Shown here in pieces: positions 12,116 through 23,605 of a stretch of 64,000 nucleotides of DNA (position 1 is its first letter; each line of letters starts with the position of its first letter). A model generated the notes under the pieces. The model searched no databases, had not been told where the DNA came from, and worked only from the letters and a program-made list of their open reading frames with translations. Source of the DNA: Acanthamoeba sp. SK_2022b (taxonomy: Eukaryota > Discosea > Longamoebia > Acanthamoebidae); NCBI GenBank assembly GCA_027943245.1, contig JANDJZ010000161.1, forward strand, positions 28,279-92,278. Direction: 5' to 3'. The position numbers and the translations under genes were made by a program.

Positions 12116-15100
12116 ATGGAGACAAAGAAGCACCCACCACTACCCTCAATCAAGATTGTGCTTCCCCTTTTCTGTAGTGCAGCACTTCCCCCAGCACTCT
12201 TGGAGAAAAGATCAAAACTGTCCCGCCGGAGGGAAAAGGGGGCGCAAGACCCACTGCCCCCATGGACTGTTTGGGAGGAAGAGGGCAGCCAGACAGAAAC
12301 TGAGGATAAGCCCCAGGGGGGTGACAGTGTGGAGTCTTATGAGTTGTACAGACAAGGTGACTTTCTGGCCATAATGCCGGAGGGGATAGAGGTACGTCCA
12401 ACGCGGAGCACCAACGTGCCACTCCTCTCACCCGCCCTGCACAGGAGTTCTGGTTGTGTAGAGTGGAGAAGGATGTCAGTGTGCCCAGGGACCAAGAATG
12501 CTTACTTGACGTGCAATGGCTCGAGCTTCTGGGTATGCAAACTACTGAACAGCAAGCGCCACTGACCCCTCTGACGACTTCGTATAACCTCAGAGAACCA
12601 GTACCTCCTGTACGAGCTCCTACCAGAGAACGTTGGCGAGGTGTCCAACCTCTCCGTCATCTGCAAGGTGTCTCCAATCGAAACACAAGGTGGCTATCTG
12701 TACGGACTCCCTCATTCTTCTTCTTCTGTGTTGTTTTGTCGTTCCTGCACGACTTGCCTGGACGAGTTCATAGGGAGGCCTCGGAGCTTGACCACGCAAG
12801 CCCTTCTTTATCAGGCAACTGCCTACCGAGGAGCGGAGAGCGATCTCGCAGCTGCGGGAGGACTTCTACGCCCCGCCAGAGGTGCACCTGCTGGGCGATT
12901 GCTTCCACGTGGAGAAGATCGTAGACGACAAGGGCAACTGCGTCTCCGAGAAGCTCTTCTTTCCTGCCGTCAATAAGGGCGGTCAGGTCTTCACCGTCAA
13001 CGACTGCGTGCAGGTTGCTCCTCCCCGCGTCTCGTCTGACCCCATTCTGCACTCACACTCGCTTCTCGCTTTACCTTTGCGCAACGCACACCCCAACGTG
13101 TACGCTTAGGTTAGAGGCATGCGAGGACAGCAGAAGGTGGCCAACTTCGCCCGCCTGGTGGGCATCTTCGACGACACCAGCGGTATTCCAACCGGCCCGC
13201 TTGATCAATGCAAGCCCCCTCACTCGCATTTCTTCCAGACAAGACGATCAAGGTCAGGATTCAATGGTTCTACGAGCAAATCGAAGCCACTTTGCAGGAG
13301 CCCTGGGCTGTACTTTACCTCTCCCTCTGCTTCTTTTGGTTTCTCGGTAACTTGTTGACCAAGATCGCTCATCCTCGCCCCGGACTCCTTGCTGCGCAGT
13401 TCAAACACAAGAACGAGCTGCTGTACTCGGAGACCTTTACCGAAACTTCGGCCCGCAACCTCATTAGCAAGGTGCGAGATCCATTCGGCCATCGAGTGAT
13501 GTGCGTGTATGTGCTTCATCTCATGGCAGTGACTGCGCTCAGTGCACGATCTTTTACGAGCCACCGAACGCATGCCGCTTTTGCCAGCGCAGGCACGAGG
13601 CCAAGCGCTATCCATTCCCGCCGCTGGTCGATAGCTCGCAGATGATAACAGACGACGCTCCCGGCACGCCCAGCGCCTCCCCCAGTTCCATCGGCCCAAA
13701 GGCGGGGAGCACGCCGCAGCCGCACGTGTGGCGCAAGGTGCTGTGTCCCGACAAGGGCGTGCTGTACGACCAGCCGCTGCTCGACCTCGACCTCCTGGAG
13801 CGCGACCACCACGACAACGTTTCAGCCAAAGCAGAGATAGAAGAAGAAGATGTAGATGGAGACTACGAGGAAGAGAGGGAAGAGCCGCAGCTCAATGAGG
13901 TGGTCGACGACGTGTGGAAGAGCGTTCGAGTGCTTCGCTGTGTGGGCGACGCATCAAAGCTCAGCAAAGATGAAGAAGACGATGAGGAGGAGGAGGACGA
14001 GCAAGGTGAAGAGGAAGAAGAGGACAATGGTGAACATGAAGGGAGGAGTAGGAAGAGGAGGAGGCGCACGTTCGGCGCGGTGGAGCTGCGCGTGCAGTGG
14101 GAGCGCAGCGGTCGACGAGAAAAGGTGTCGCTGGCCAAGGGCGACTGCGTCATGATGCGCGACGAGAACGGCCGCCCCTACTTCTCCCGCGTTGATCGCA
14201 TCCGCAGCTGCCGCGATGGCGCTGACGACGACGACGATCAACACGAGTCCGGCATACTGCTCGATTGCAGCTACTTCTACGCGGCCGATCAGACCGTAAT
14301 GGGCGCGGCGGGGCGCAAGATCGTGTCGCACGAGCGCGAGGTCTACGCGTCGACCGACGTCGGGCGGCACGAGCTCGCGTGCGTACTGGCCAAGGCCGAC
14401 GTGCGCTACATCGACGACGTCACCGATTGGACTGAGCTCTGCGGCCTCTCGCCCGCGTCGTCGTCGTCGTACTTCTATCGATACGTGTACAGCGCGCTGA
14501 CGCACGTGTTTGTCGACGCCAAGCGATGGAGCCGCGGCGGCGAAGAGGCGGACAAGAACGACGAGGAAGAGGAGGAAGAGGAGGAGAGCATCGAGGACTA
14601 CTTTGGGGAGTACGACGAGGTCATCCAGTCCCGGGAGGCCTCGATGATGCGATGTGGCCGATGGTCTGGGCACGACTCCGTCTCCCACTCCCAACGAACC
14701 CAGTACGTGCGTGGGTGGGCTTGCCTGTGTGCTGTGTGCTGTGTACTGTGTGCTGTGTGCGTTGCTGATGTCTCGTTCATGTGTTTTGGCAGGGCTGTGC
14801 TGACGCAAGAGGGCGAGAAGGTGACGCTGCATAGAATCTCCTATGCCTGCTTCTCATGGCGCGGCCGGCGCTTTGCGACGGGCCAGGGCGCCTTCGTATG
14901 GACTACCCCGCTCGAGCGTACGACCAACCACCTGCCGCTGTGCAGGTGCGTCGTGCGCATCGAGGGGTTCTGGGTGGACCCGCAGAGCGGGCAGCGTTGG
15001 ATACAGGGCAGGAAGATGTACCACCACACCGACTCCCGCTTCTACACGGTCGTCCACGGCGGCTTTCTCAACTCGAGGCGCCACGACATGAACAAAAGAA

Positions 15101-16031
15101 CGAAAGCGAAAGCGAAAGCGAAAACGAAAGCGAAGCAATCCTCTACCGATAGCGCGGAGGATAGTGAAGCTGAAGGAGAGAACGAGACTAGCGAAGACGA
15201 CGAGGACATGTACGTCGACGTAGATGGCGACTACACGGACAGCGGAGAGGACGAGGAGAGCGACTACGAGGGCGAAGAAAGGGAGGAGAACGTGGCGGGC
15301 GAGGCGCCGACGCCGCTGTTCCACGTTAACGAGCTCTTCGAGTCGCGGGAGGTCGAGTACCACCCAATCGCCCTCCTCTACGAGCCCTGCCACATCAACT
15401 TTGTCCACGTCCCACTGAGCCACGAAAACGAAAGCGATAGCGAAAGCGGTGACTCCGATGCGGGCAGGCGATGCCCCAAGCGATTCCATCGCGAGCGATG
15501 GGCGGTGTGCAAGCGCATAGACGATGAGTTGGCGGACACGCACGGTCGCGACGCGGCCAGGACCTTCTACTGCGCGCAGCGATTCGATCGCGCGAGCGGC
15601 GGGCTCGAGCGTCTGAGCCAGGATCAGGTCCTGTGCCGCCAAACCCGATCGCGCATCATCAAAGAGGAGGAGGAAGGCGACCCGTTTGACTTCGTGCCCG
15701 ACGAGGGCGCACGCAGGGGGGAGCAGCAGAAAACGAACATGACGGCCTTCGATCTCTTCTGCGGCTGCGGCGGCATGTCGCTCGGTCTGGAGATGGCCGG
15801 CGTTGACGTCAAGTGGGCCGTCGGTAAGACTCACAAAACCCACAAGCATTCATGGAACGCTCTGCTGACGGCGTGTTGTATTCTTTAGATGTCGACGACC
15901 ATTGCGTGGAGACCTACAGGCGGGCGCATCCGCGGGCGCGTGTCTACCACGAAGATGCGTGGGACATCCTGCGCAAAATGAAGCAGGGCTTGGACGACTC
16001 CTTGCCCAAGCCCGGCGAGGTATACACCGCG

Positions 16032-16095
<64 letters not shown>

Positions 16096-16241
16096 ACGAG
16101 CTACTCTTCCAACGAAACGTGCGCACGCATACAGGTCACTCTCCTGGCCGGCGGGCCTCCGTGTCAAGGCGCTGCCCTCCAGAACAGGAACCGCGCGCTC
16201 TCCCACCCTCAGAACAGGTGACCAACGCAACCTCAATTCTG

Positions 16242-16332
<91 letters not shown>

Positions 16333-17593
16333 CGCACACTTCACACTCACACGCATGCGCGATAGGAACATCAATCTGTTCCTGCAGTTCGTCATCCACC
16401 TACAACCGCAGTACGTGCTGATGGAAAACGTGATGGGCCTGGTCACCCTGGGCGAGGGCTACCTCGCTCGCAGCCTGGTCGCCCACATGCTCCAGAACGA
16501 CTACCAGGTCCGCGTCGCCTGCGTCCAATGCGGCCAGTACGGCCTGGCCCAGGACAGGTAACCACGTGCCCATTGTCGACAACAAAATGGCCACCACACC
16601 ACGGGCCTGACGCGATGTGTGTGCAGGTGGCGCTTCTTCATGATCGCGGCGCGTCGTCCGCTGAGGCTACCGCACTTCCCGAGACCGACGCACTCCTTCC
16701 CGTCGCGGGTGGTGGGCAACTTTCAGGTGAGCCAGCTCCCGGCCGACCTTCGGCTGCTGGTCCACAACTCTTTCCCCACCATCTTCCCGCCGCTCACCGT
16801 CATCGAAGCAATTGGCGACCTGCCCGCCATCACCGAACAAGAAGTCGAAGCGGATAACGAAAGCGAAAGCGAAAGCGATGTCTGGGACGAAGGTGACGCC
16901 GACGATGAAGCCGAATCCTACGATGAGAACAATGGCGGCGGGGCGAATAGAACGAAAGCGATCAAGAGAGCGAAGACGACAGCGCAACGATTGGCGGATG
17001 AGGTGATGGAGCTGGAGAACGAGGACAAGGACGGTGTGCCCTACTTCTGCCCGCCGTTCTCGCCGTACCAGCGCTTCATGCGCTCCTGGCGGTCCGAGGG
17101 CGCGGAAGAGTCGGCCGAGGGCCGCGGGCTGGTCTACAACAATCAGTCGACGACGCGACAGAACATGCAGCACAGGGCGCTCCAGTGGGAGGGCAAGTTC
17201 CACACGATCAAGACCACGCCCGACGTCGAGCGAGGCCGAGTGCTCCACCCCACCGGCGCTCGAGTAATCAGGTGAGCTCTTGCCCCCCTCCAAGACTGGG
17301 TCGTCGCCGTAGCCCAAGCTGAGCTCGGCTTGGCCCACCGTAGTGTGCGCGAGTGTGCCCGAGCGCAGGGCTTTCCCGATTACTTTCGCATCAGCGGCGC
17401 CCTGGCCATTCAGTATCGCCAGATTGGCAACGGTTCGCTCCATGCTTCCGCTTTCGTGCTCTCTTTCGTTCTTTCGTTTCTCACCTCAGGCCACGCAGCT
17501 GTGCCGCCGTTGGTTGCCAAGGCCATTGGCGAGAAGATCGTGTCAGCCAGCCACCGCCAGCGGCGAGCAGACGTCAGGAGTGAGCAAGTGTGA
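12116..17593 (+). CDS. DNMT1-like DNA (cytosine-5) methyltransferase with three BAH domains
   Basis: Transfers a methyl group to C5 of cytosine in nuclear DNA. Order: BAH-a (about 12940-13600; [29 protein letters not shown], then LISKC) and a Cys pair ([11 protein letters not shown]). A long acidic linker follows, then BAH-b (about 14080-14530; [19 protein letters not shown]) and BAH-c (about 14840-15430; [25 protein letters not shown]). The catalytic domain has motif [14 protein letters not shown] and motif [17 protein letters not shown] with the catalytic Cys. It continues with LMENVMGL (VI), [11 protein letters not shown] (VIII), [26 protein letters not shown] (IX, quoted in halves: [26 protein letters not shown]) and IGNAVPP (X). 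All catalytic motifs are intact. No RFTS or CXXC domain was recognised. The first exons (12116-12689; [27 protein letters not shown]) have different codon use and may belong to another gene, so the start is uncertain. Two introns hold (CA)n tracts. Confidence 0.9.
16033..16092. repeat. (CA)n microsatellite in DNMT intron
   Basis: About 30 CA units in the intron just before the exon encoding the PCQG catalytic motif. Confidence 0.95.
16242..16329. repeat. (CT)n(CA)n compound microsatellite in DNMT intron
   Basis: About 14 CT followed by about 29 CA units, in the intron between the motif IV exon and the motif VI exon. Confidence 0.95.
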
Positions 17594-17707
17594 AGGGCGG
17601 AGGTCGAACAAATATGGTGTACAGAGTGGACCAACAAAACAGTAAATAAAAATCGAGCAAATAAATAATTTACTTTATGGCCATGGTGGTTGATCCCACA
17701 TGCGGGA

Positions 17708-18918
17708 TCACTCAAAGGCGTTCTCCAGGTCGGCGGCAAACTGAAGCGCCACCTTGATCGTGCGCTCCAGGTGGCTCTTGTTGACGGCTACCCCTTCGGT
17801 CTTGGCCAGCGCCAGCGCGAGTCGAATGATCGTCCTGATCTGACGACTGTACCCACACAACGTCAGCGTCCGGGCCCGCGTGTGTATCCGTGTGCGTGTG
17901 CGTATGTGCGGCAACATGTGGTGGAATGTACCCGTTGAGGTCGTAGTTGCAGAGCTCCTCGGGCTTGATGTCGTTGATGTTGGCTACCTTGAGCAACGTA
18001 GCCCAGATCTGCGTGCGCGAGTCGACCCGCAGGTCCTCGTACTTGATAGCGATGCTGATGCGCGAGTGGAAGGCCTTGTCGAAGCACTTGACCCGATTCG
18101 TCGTCAGGAAGCTACGAAGGGGAGAGAACAAGGGTTAATATTTCATTTAATTTTTAATTCTAGAAATAGAAATTTTTTTAAGCCTTTGGTTATTTTTGTC
18201 TATTAATAAAAAATAAATAGGATTAAAATATAAGTAAGTTGAGTATGTCGTACAGCACGCCCTGGTGGTACTCGAGCAGGCGCAGGAAGATGCCCACCAT
18301 CGCATTCCTCTTCACGTCGTTCTCCGTGCGCTTCTCCAGGACTGCCCACCAACACACATGAGCGACACACGACAGAGGGCTTGTTGGAGGGAGGAGGGGG
18401 GGGGCAGTAGCGTACAGACGTCGGCCTCGTCGAGCAGGATGACGGCGTTCCACGAGCTCGAGACCTCGAGGATCTCGGTGAGCTTCTTCTCGAGCTCGTT
18501 GGTGTCCGTGCCCAGCTCGCCCACGCTCACCGAGTAGAGGGGCCTGTGCAGCAGCTCGGCCACGGACTCGGCCGTGAGGGTCTTCCCCACGCCCGGGCTG
18601 CCGTGCAGCAGGAAGATGCAACCGCCGCCCTTGCCGCTGATGATGTCGGCAAAGTCGGCGCTGTTCTCCACCAGCGAGCGGATCAGGACCTTCTTCTCCT
18701 CCGGCAACACCAACCTGGTCGATCATTTCGTGTGTGTGCGCGCGTGCGGTTAGTGGGATCCGACTACACTACGCGTGAGGCGCGGGGGGGGGGAGAGAGA
18801 AAGCAGTACTTGTGGAAGGCCTGGTCGTCAAACTTGACTTCGGCCAGGCTGTCGACAGCAAACTCGCCCCACTTCTTGGCACTGAACGAGAAGCCCAGGA
18901 TCGTCGGCCACGCCTGAC

Positions 18919-18979
<61 letters not shown>

Positions 18980-20524
18980 GGGGGGGAGTGTTAGCGGAAG
19001 CCGATAGAGCAAGTGGGGGAGAGGGACAACGCAGCGCTACCATGAACATCTTCTCCTCGGGGATGGCCTCGAAGCTGTTGGTCTGCTGGTTGTACTGGTC
19101 CTGGCTGAGGTCGCCCGTGAGGTCGGCCGAGCGCGAGTTGGGGTTGAGCCGGTTGAAGCTCACGCCGTCGAGCATGCAGCGGCCGTCGGCCTTGTAGAGC
19201 TGGTAGCCCCACCAGCCCTCCTTCTGGGCCAGGTAGCCCTTGTACCTCTGGTAGTGCACGCCCACGGCCAATCGCGCAAACTTGTCGACACACAGAGAGA
19301 GAGAGAGAGAGAGAGGTGAGCCACACGGATAAGCGCAAAGGCCAGTGGGCCACTAGCGGCGCACCTTGCGTCCGCGCTCGGTGAGGAGCGCTTCGGTGTC
19401 GGCGTCGAGCAGGCGCACGGGGAGCTCGTCCAGCGGCTTGGTGCCGGCGTAGGGCAACACCCGGAAGGACTGCGACGTCGTGTAGAACTACGGGCCAACG
19501 CGCGCGTGCGCGTGTCAATGGCGGGAGGGAGGAGGGGGGAGAGTTTGGGGGGGGAGCGCGCACCTCCTTGCCGTTGGCCTTGATCACCGAGCCCTGCACC
19601 TCGAAGCTGGGGAAGATGCCGCCGCGATAGTGCGAGCTGGCGACCTCGGCGCCCACCGAGTAGTTGGTGTCGGTCTTGCCCATGACCTTCTTGCCCTTGG
19701 TGAAGATGTACCACAGGGCCCGGTAGCTGATCACGCCCTGTCAAGCCAAGCAAGGCGCCCAAGCGTCAGCGGTCCGCGAAACGTGTGCGTGCGGGTCATG
19801 TGGGTGGGTGGCGACGGAAGGCGGGGAGGGGAGGGGGCACCTCGGACAACATGTTGTCGTAGCGCTTGATCATGTCGCCATAGAGAGTGTCGAGGAAGGT
19901 GACCACCTCCTCAATGCTCTCGACACCGTGGAACTGCTTGAGCTCCGTCCTAACAAAACGTCCCAGGAAGCGCTTAGCAGAGGGCACAGCGGAAGCGCTA
20001 AGCACGAGGAGGGGCTCTCGTAAGAGCAAGTAGAGGTCCTACCTGGCCTGGAACAGCTCGTCGGCTTTGGCCGTGGGCGGGTCCGAGTGCAGCGTGTCTA
20101 CATGCTGTGCACAAAACACAAAAATTCAATATTAAAATATTATTAACTTTAAAAAAATAGCAAAAATTAAAATAAATAAATAAATGTCACAGGTGGGCCG
20201 CACGACAAAGCCACGGAGGTAGGTGACGGGCTCCTGGTTGGTGAAGGTGACGACGTGGTCGTAGTCGATGATCTCGTTGGTGTGGGCATGCCGCACTGGC
20301 ACCTTCTTGACCTCGAAGTTCTCGTACTTCTGCTCGCCCTCGGCCCCAGCCCCGTCGGTGGTGGCCGACTTGACCGCTTTCTTGTCCTTCTTGTTCATGC
20401 GCTCGAGCAGGAGCTCGTTGAGCTGCCGCAGCTTGGCCAGCTCGCTCTCCTGCTCCTTGAGCTTCTCCTTCAACTCATTCACCTCCTCCTCCTTCTGCGG
20501 CTGCTCGTCGGTCTTCGCTTCCAT
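17708..20524 (-). CDS. DUF7025-type AAA+ ATPase
   Basis: A cytosolic or nuclear P-loop ATPase of a family best known from filamentous fungi, function unknown. The ATG at 20524 opens a Lys/Glu-rich coiled coil (about residues 5-45, EEEVNELKEKLKEQESELAK). A middle beta-rich region has YYRG-type elements (VHYQRYKGYLAQKEGWWG, GRCMLDGVSFNRLNPN), typical of the N-terminal domain in this family. The C-terminal AAA+ module has Walker A FLLHGSPGVGKTLTAES, Walker B AVILLDEADVFLEKR and sensor 1 FLTTNR, followed by SRISIAIKYEDL and a helical lid. It ends ADLENAFE and a TGA at 17710-17708. All nucleotide-binding residues look intact. It is followed downstream at 115 bp by the convergent DNMT gene. One intron contains a (TG)n tract (18919-18977). 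Confidence 0.85.
18919..18977. repeat. (CA)n microsatellite in AAA ATPase intron
   Basis: About 29 CA units; on the gene strand it reads (TG)n, ending a few bases before the acceptor TGTCAG. Confidence 0.95.
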
Positions 20525-20659
20525 GTTGTGCGTCGCCAGTGAGTTTGTGTGGGCGTTGTGGTGGGGGAGTTGAGGTCTTTTTAAGTTGGCAGTACAGTGA
20601 AACCACCACTTTAAGCGAACAACCATTCGCGTGCGGCCGAATGACAATGGGCGATCCTC

Positions 20660-22541
20660 TCATTGGTTGGAGCCTGCCACCAGGCAGCTGTGGTAGCCGC
20701 CGACGCCAATGGCCGAAACGCAGTAGCCGACATCGAGCCGATGTGGCTCTTGATGCGGGTTGACCGGCACATCAACCCTCTCGTTGCCAAACTGGTCGTC
20801 TCCACTCACATACACCTGCACAGGAGCGTGGCGTCAGCACGCACACTACACACGCGCACGAGATGGAGCACAGTCTGTATATACGTGGCCCTCTCGCGTC
20901 AGGTAGAGCGTATGCTTCTTGGCAGCGGCAATGTCGATCACGGTCAGGCTGTCCTTCCGCTGGCTGAAGAAGGGAACCCTGCGCGGCTTCTGCGCCACCG
21001 GGCCGCACTCTTCGCCTAGCCCGAGCTGGCCCAGTTCGCCCACGCCCCAGACCCACACGTCGCCCTCATCGTCCACGGCCACCCCGTGGTCCTTTCCTGG
21101 AAACGTGGATGATGACGTCAGACGATCGACAGAGAGCAGAGTTAGACAGCGAGAAGGCCACGACCCACCACAGCTTATGGCCATGACCCGCCCCGCTTCG
21201 ATGCCAGCGATTCGAGTCGGCCGAGCAGAGAATGGTTGGTCACCGCCGGCGGAGAGCGCCAGCTGGCCCGAGTCGTTTTCGCCCCACGCCCACACCCCGC
21301 TCTCTCCGGGGCCTAGATCGCCGTCGTCGGCCACCACCACGATGGCCATGTTCCAGTTGAAGTTCGATGATATCGCTGAAACGCGTCTGCCCTCCAAGCC
21401 CTTTACCTGCAGCGGCGCTGGACAGAAGCGCGAGGTCTCCCCTGTTTGACCGACAGCGGGCAAGGCGAGAAGCGGCGTTAGTCGAATGGCCTGGGCTGTC
21501 GAGAGCTTCGTTACAGCGTTGGTGCACCTTGCCCGCACTGGCCTGTGTAGGTGTGTATTGAAGAGGAAAGAGGAGAGCGAGTGAGTGTGAAGGGCCGGGT
21601 AGTCACGAGCAGCGGGAGGACACCTTCTGCGTTCTTTCCCCATGCAAAGCACTGGCCCTGCGCGGAGAGCGCTATGGCATGCAGTTCTCCGCAGGCCACA
21701 TCGATTACCTTCACTGCGCTTGCAAACGGCACCTACCAATATTGGCCGCGAACACAGCAGTTGGTTGTGTTCAAGCATACGATGCACGGTAGAGGCGAGC
21801 CTCAATGCTTACCAAGGTGGGCAGGGACAAGTGGGACTCGGTGGGCTGCCCCGTGGCATGGAAGTAGCCGCAGCCCATCGTGTAGACGTTGCCTTCCCGC
21901 GTCACCACGGCGCTGAAGTTGCCGCCACCCGAGCACGAGATGGCCTTCCCGTCCTGCCACACCGCATCACATGCGCGTCAAGTCTGAGTTACAGGTAGTC
22001 CCTCCAAGACGAGGCAAGCCCTCTGCCAGCAGAGTGCATGGGGTCGTGCCAGCGGCAGCTTGTGCGGGTAGTAGCGGTCTTCGTCGTCGCCAACGCCGAG
22101 TTGACCGAGGTAGTTCTGAATCCGCCCACGCAATTGAGTGCCAGCGCTGATAGGCTCGAGGGCGATTGCCATGTCACAGCACCTTGCCAAAGGCTATGGC
22201 GTCGCCACCGGCAGTCAAGGCCAGCGTGTGGCCAGCCCCGCCACGCACCTTCACCACCAGACACAGATCGGGCACTCTGGTGGGCACGGCCCTATGTTCA
22301 GTGTCTCCCAACCCACAGCGCCCTTGTCGCATGGGAGAGTCAGAGAGCTTGACCAAGGACCAGAAGGCAAAGTGAGGAGCCTACCATAGTCGTTCCTGCC
22401 CCAGGTGTAGAGCCTTCCGCTCGTGTTGGTGTCTTCTTCGCTGCTGGCCAGCCTCAACGGACGTTGCATTGCAAGTGCCGCCGCCAGCGGTTGGGGGGCG
22501 GTCCGCGCTGCCCGAGCCGCCAGTAACGCCTTTAGGTCCAT
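20660..22541 (-). CDS. RCC1-repeat protein
   Basis: Predicted seven-bladed beta-propeller of the RCC1 superfamily; members include Ran exchange factors and unrelated scaffolds, so the role is open. The ATG at 22541 opens MDLKALLAARAARTAP. Blade signatures seen in order: LYTWGRNDYG, YLGQLGVGDDEDRYYP, VYTMGCGYFHATGQP, CFAWGKNAEG, VWAWGENDSGQLALS, VWVWGVGELGQLGLGEE and VYVSGDDQFGNERV. Between blades the typical I.CG..H..A pattern appears (VIDVACGELHAIALS, VIDIAAAKKHTLYLT). The protein ends SCLVAGSNQ with a TGA at 20662-20660. There are about eight introns. No extra domain was recognised, which favours a plain propeller rather than a HECT or kinase fusion. Same strand as the AAA ATPase gene, 135 bp upstream of its start. 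Confidence 0.85.
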
Positions 22542-23605
22542 CCTGCCCCCCCAGTGAGATGGAAAAATAAATCAAAGGGAAACCAAAAACTTTTTTTCTT
22601 GCCAACACAAAACAAAAAGATGTGAATGCTGAAAATATTTATGTCTGAGAATGAGTAAAGGTGAGCTTTGTGCTGATCAATGCCAGATCTAGTGGGCTAG
22701 CTAAAGCAGGATAAATGTAGTGTTGGGAAAATGTGGAACTCAATCAACAAATATCAAAATGGGGGGAGGGGTGTTGAACTGTTCTGTTTGTCCCCTACGA
22801 TATGCAAGGGAGCTGGACAGCATCCACAAATTGAGATGTTAAAAGGTGAGGGTAGTGAGGAGAAAGTTTGAGGGGAGTCAGCACCAAGGCTTCATTGGAC
22901 ACAATAGACACAGGTTCAAGTTATACATCCAAACTCCATACAAGACAAGGGAACAACACAACAGCTAATTAACTACATCCCTCACCCACACCACTCCCCA
23001 TTGCTTAACAACACAAGGACAATGATTCCAAAAACAGTGCAGATGATGTGCTTATATGTAAGTCATGTTAAAAAAATGGTGATGGCACCTTTGCCAGAGC
23101 AACATCCCAACTTGGCAGTGGTCAGGCGTGTGGCTGCTGTACCAACACCACACACCCACCACAGGCGGGCCATAGGCCCTACCTCAATTTGGGAAGGGGT
23201 CCCTCTGGGGGTGGGTGGGTGGTGATCAAGCTTCGAACAACACGCCATTGGGCCAAGATATAACGCAACTCGCCATAGGCTGGATACCAAGTGCCAAAAT
23301 TAATATCTACAAATTAAACAAATTCCTTGATTTTGTCTCTATTGCCTCTGCCACAAGACAGCACCTCTCATTGTGTTCGCCAACGTTGACGGGGTATTAG
23401 CCAACCACAAGGCTGCGTTCTCTTGGCGACACGCCTTGCGCGCCTACCCCTGTCTGTTCTTGTTTACTTCTGCCCTGCTCGGAGGAAACGAACGATAGCT
23501 TGTAGTCTATTGTATTACCCACGTATTGGGCCTCGTTCGTTCATTCTCTGTACGAGCTCTCAAGAGGTCTCTTTCCATTCTCTCCTTCTTGTTTATTGAG
23601 CTTCA
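22542..23605. other. A/T-richer intergenic interval
   Basis: About 1.06 kb between divergent genes (RCC1 on minus, homeobox on plus). GC is lower than in the exons, frames are short and none shows family motifs or splice-consistent exons. It must hold the promoters of both genes. Possibly contains decayed transposon sequence, but no terminal repeats were found. Confidence 0.5.

Noticed and set aside
14854..15849. Long minus-strand ORF (331 codons) antisense to the DNMT
   Set aside because: Mirror of acidic GC-rich BAH exons; no motif, and the plus strand clearly encodes the DNMT.
13501..15888. A single 795-codon plus-strand ORF as an independent gene
   Set aside because: It reads through at least two introns (for example about 14705-14792 and the segment after 15823) and is only the middle of the DNMT; its first codons are intronic and its last ones run into an intron.
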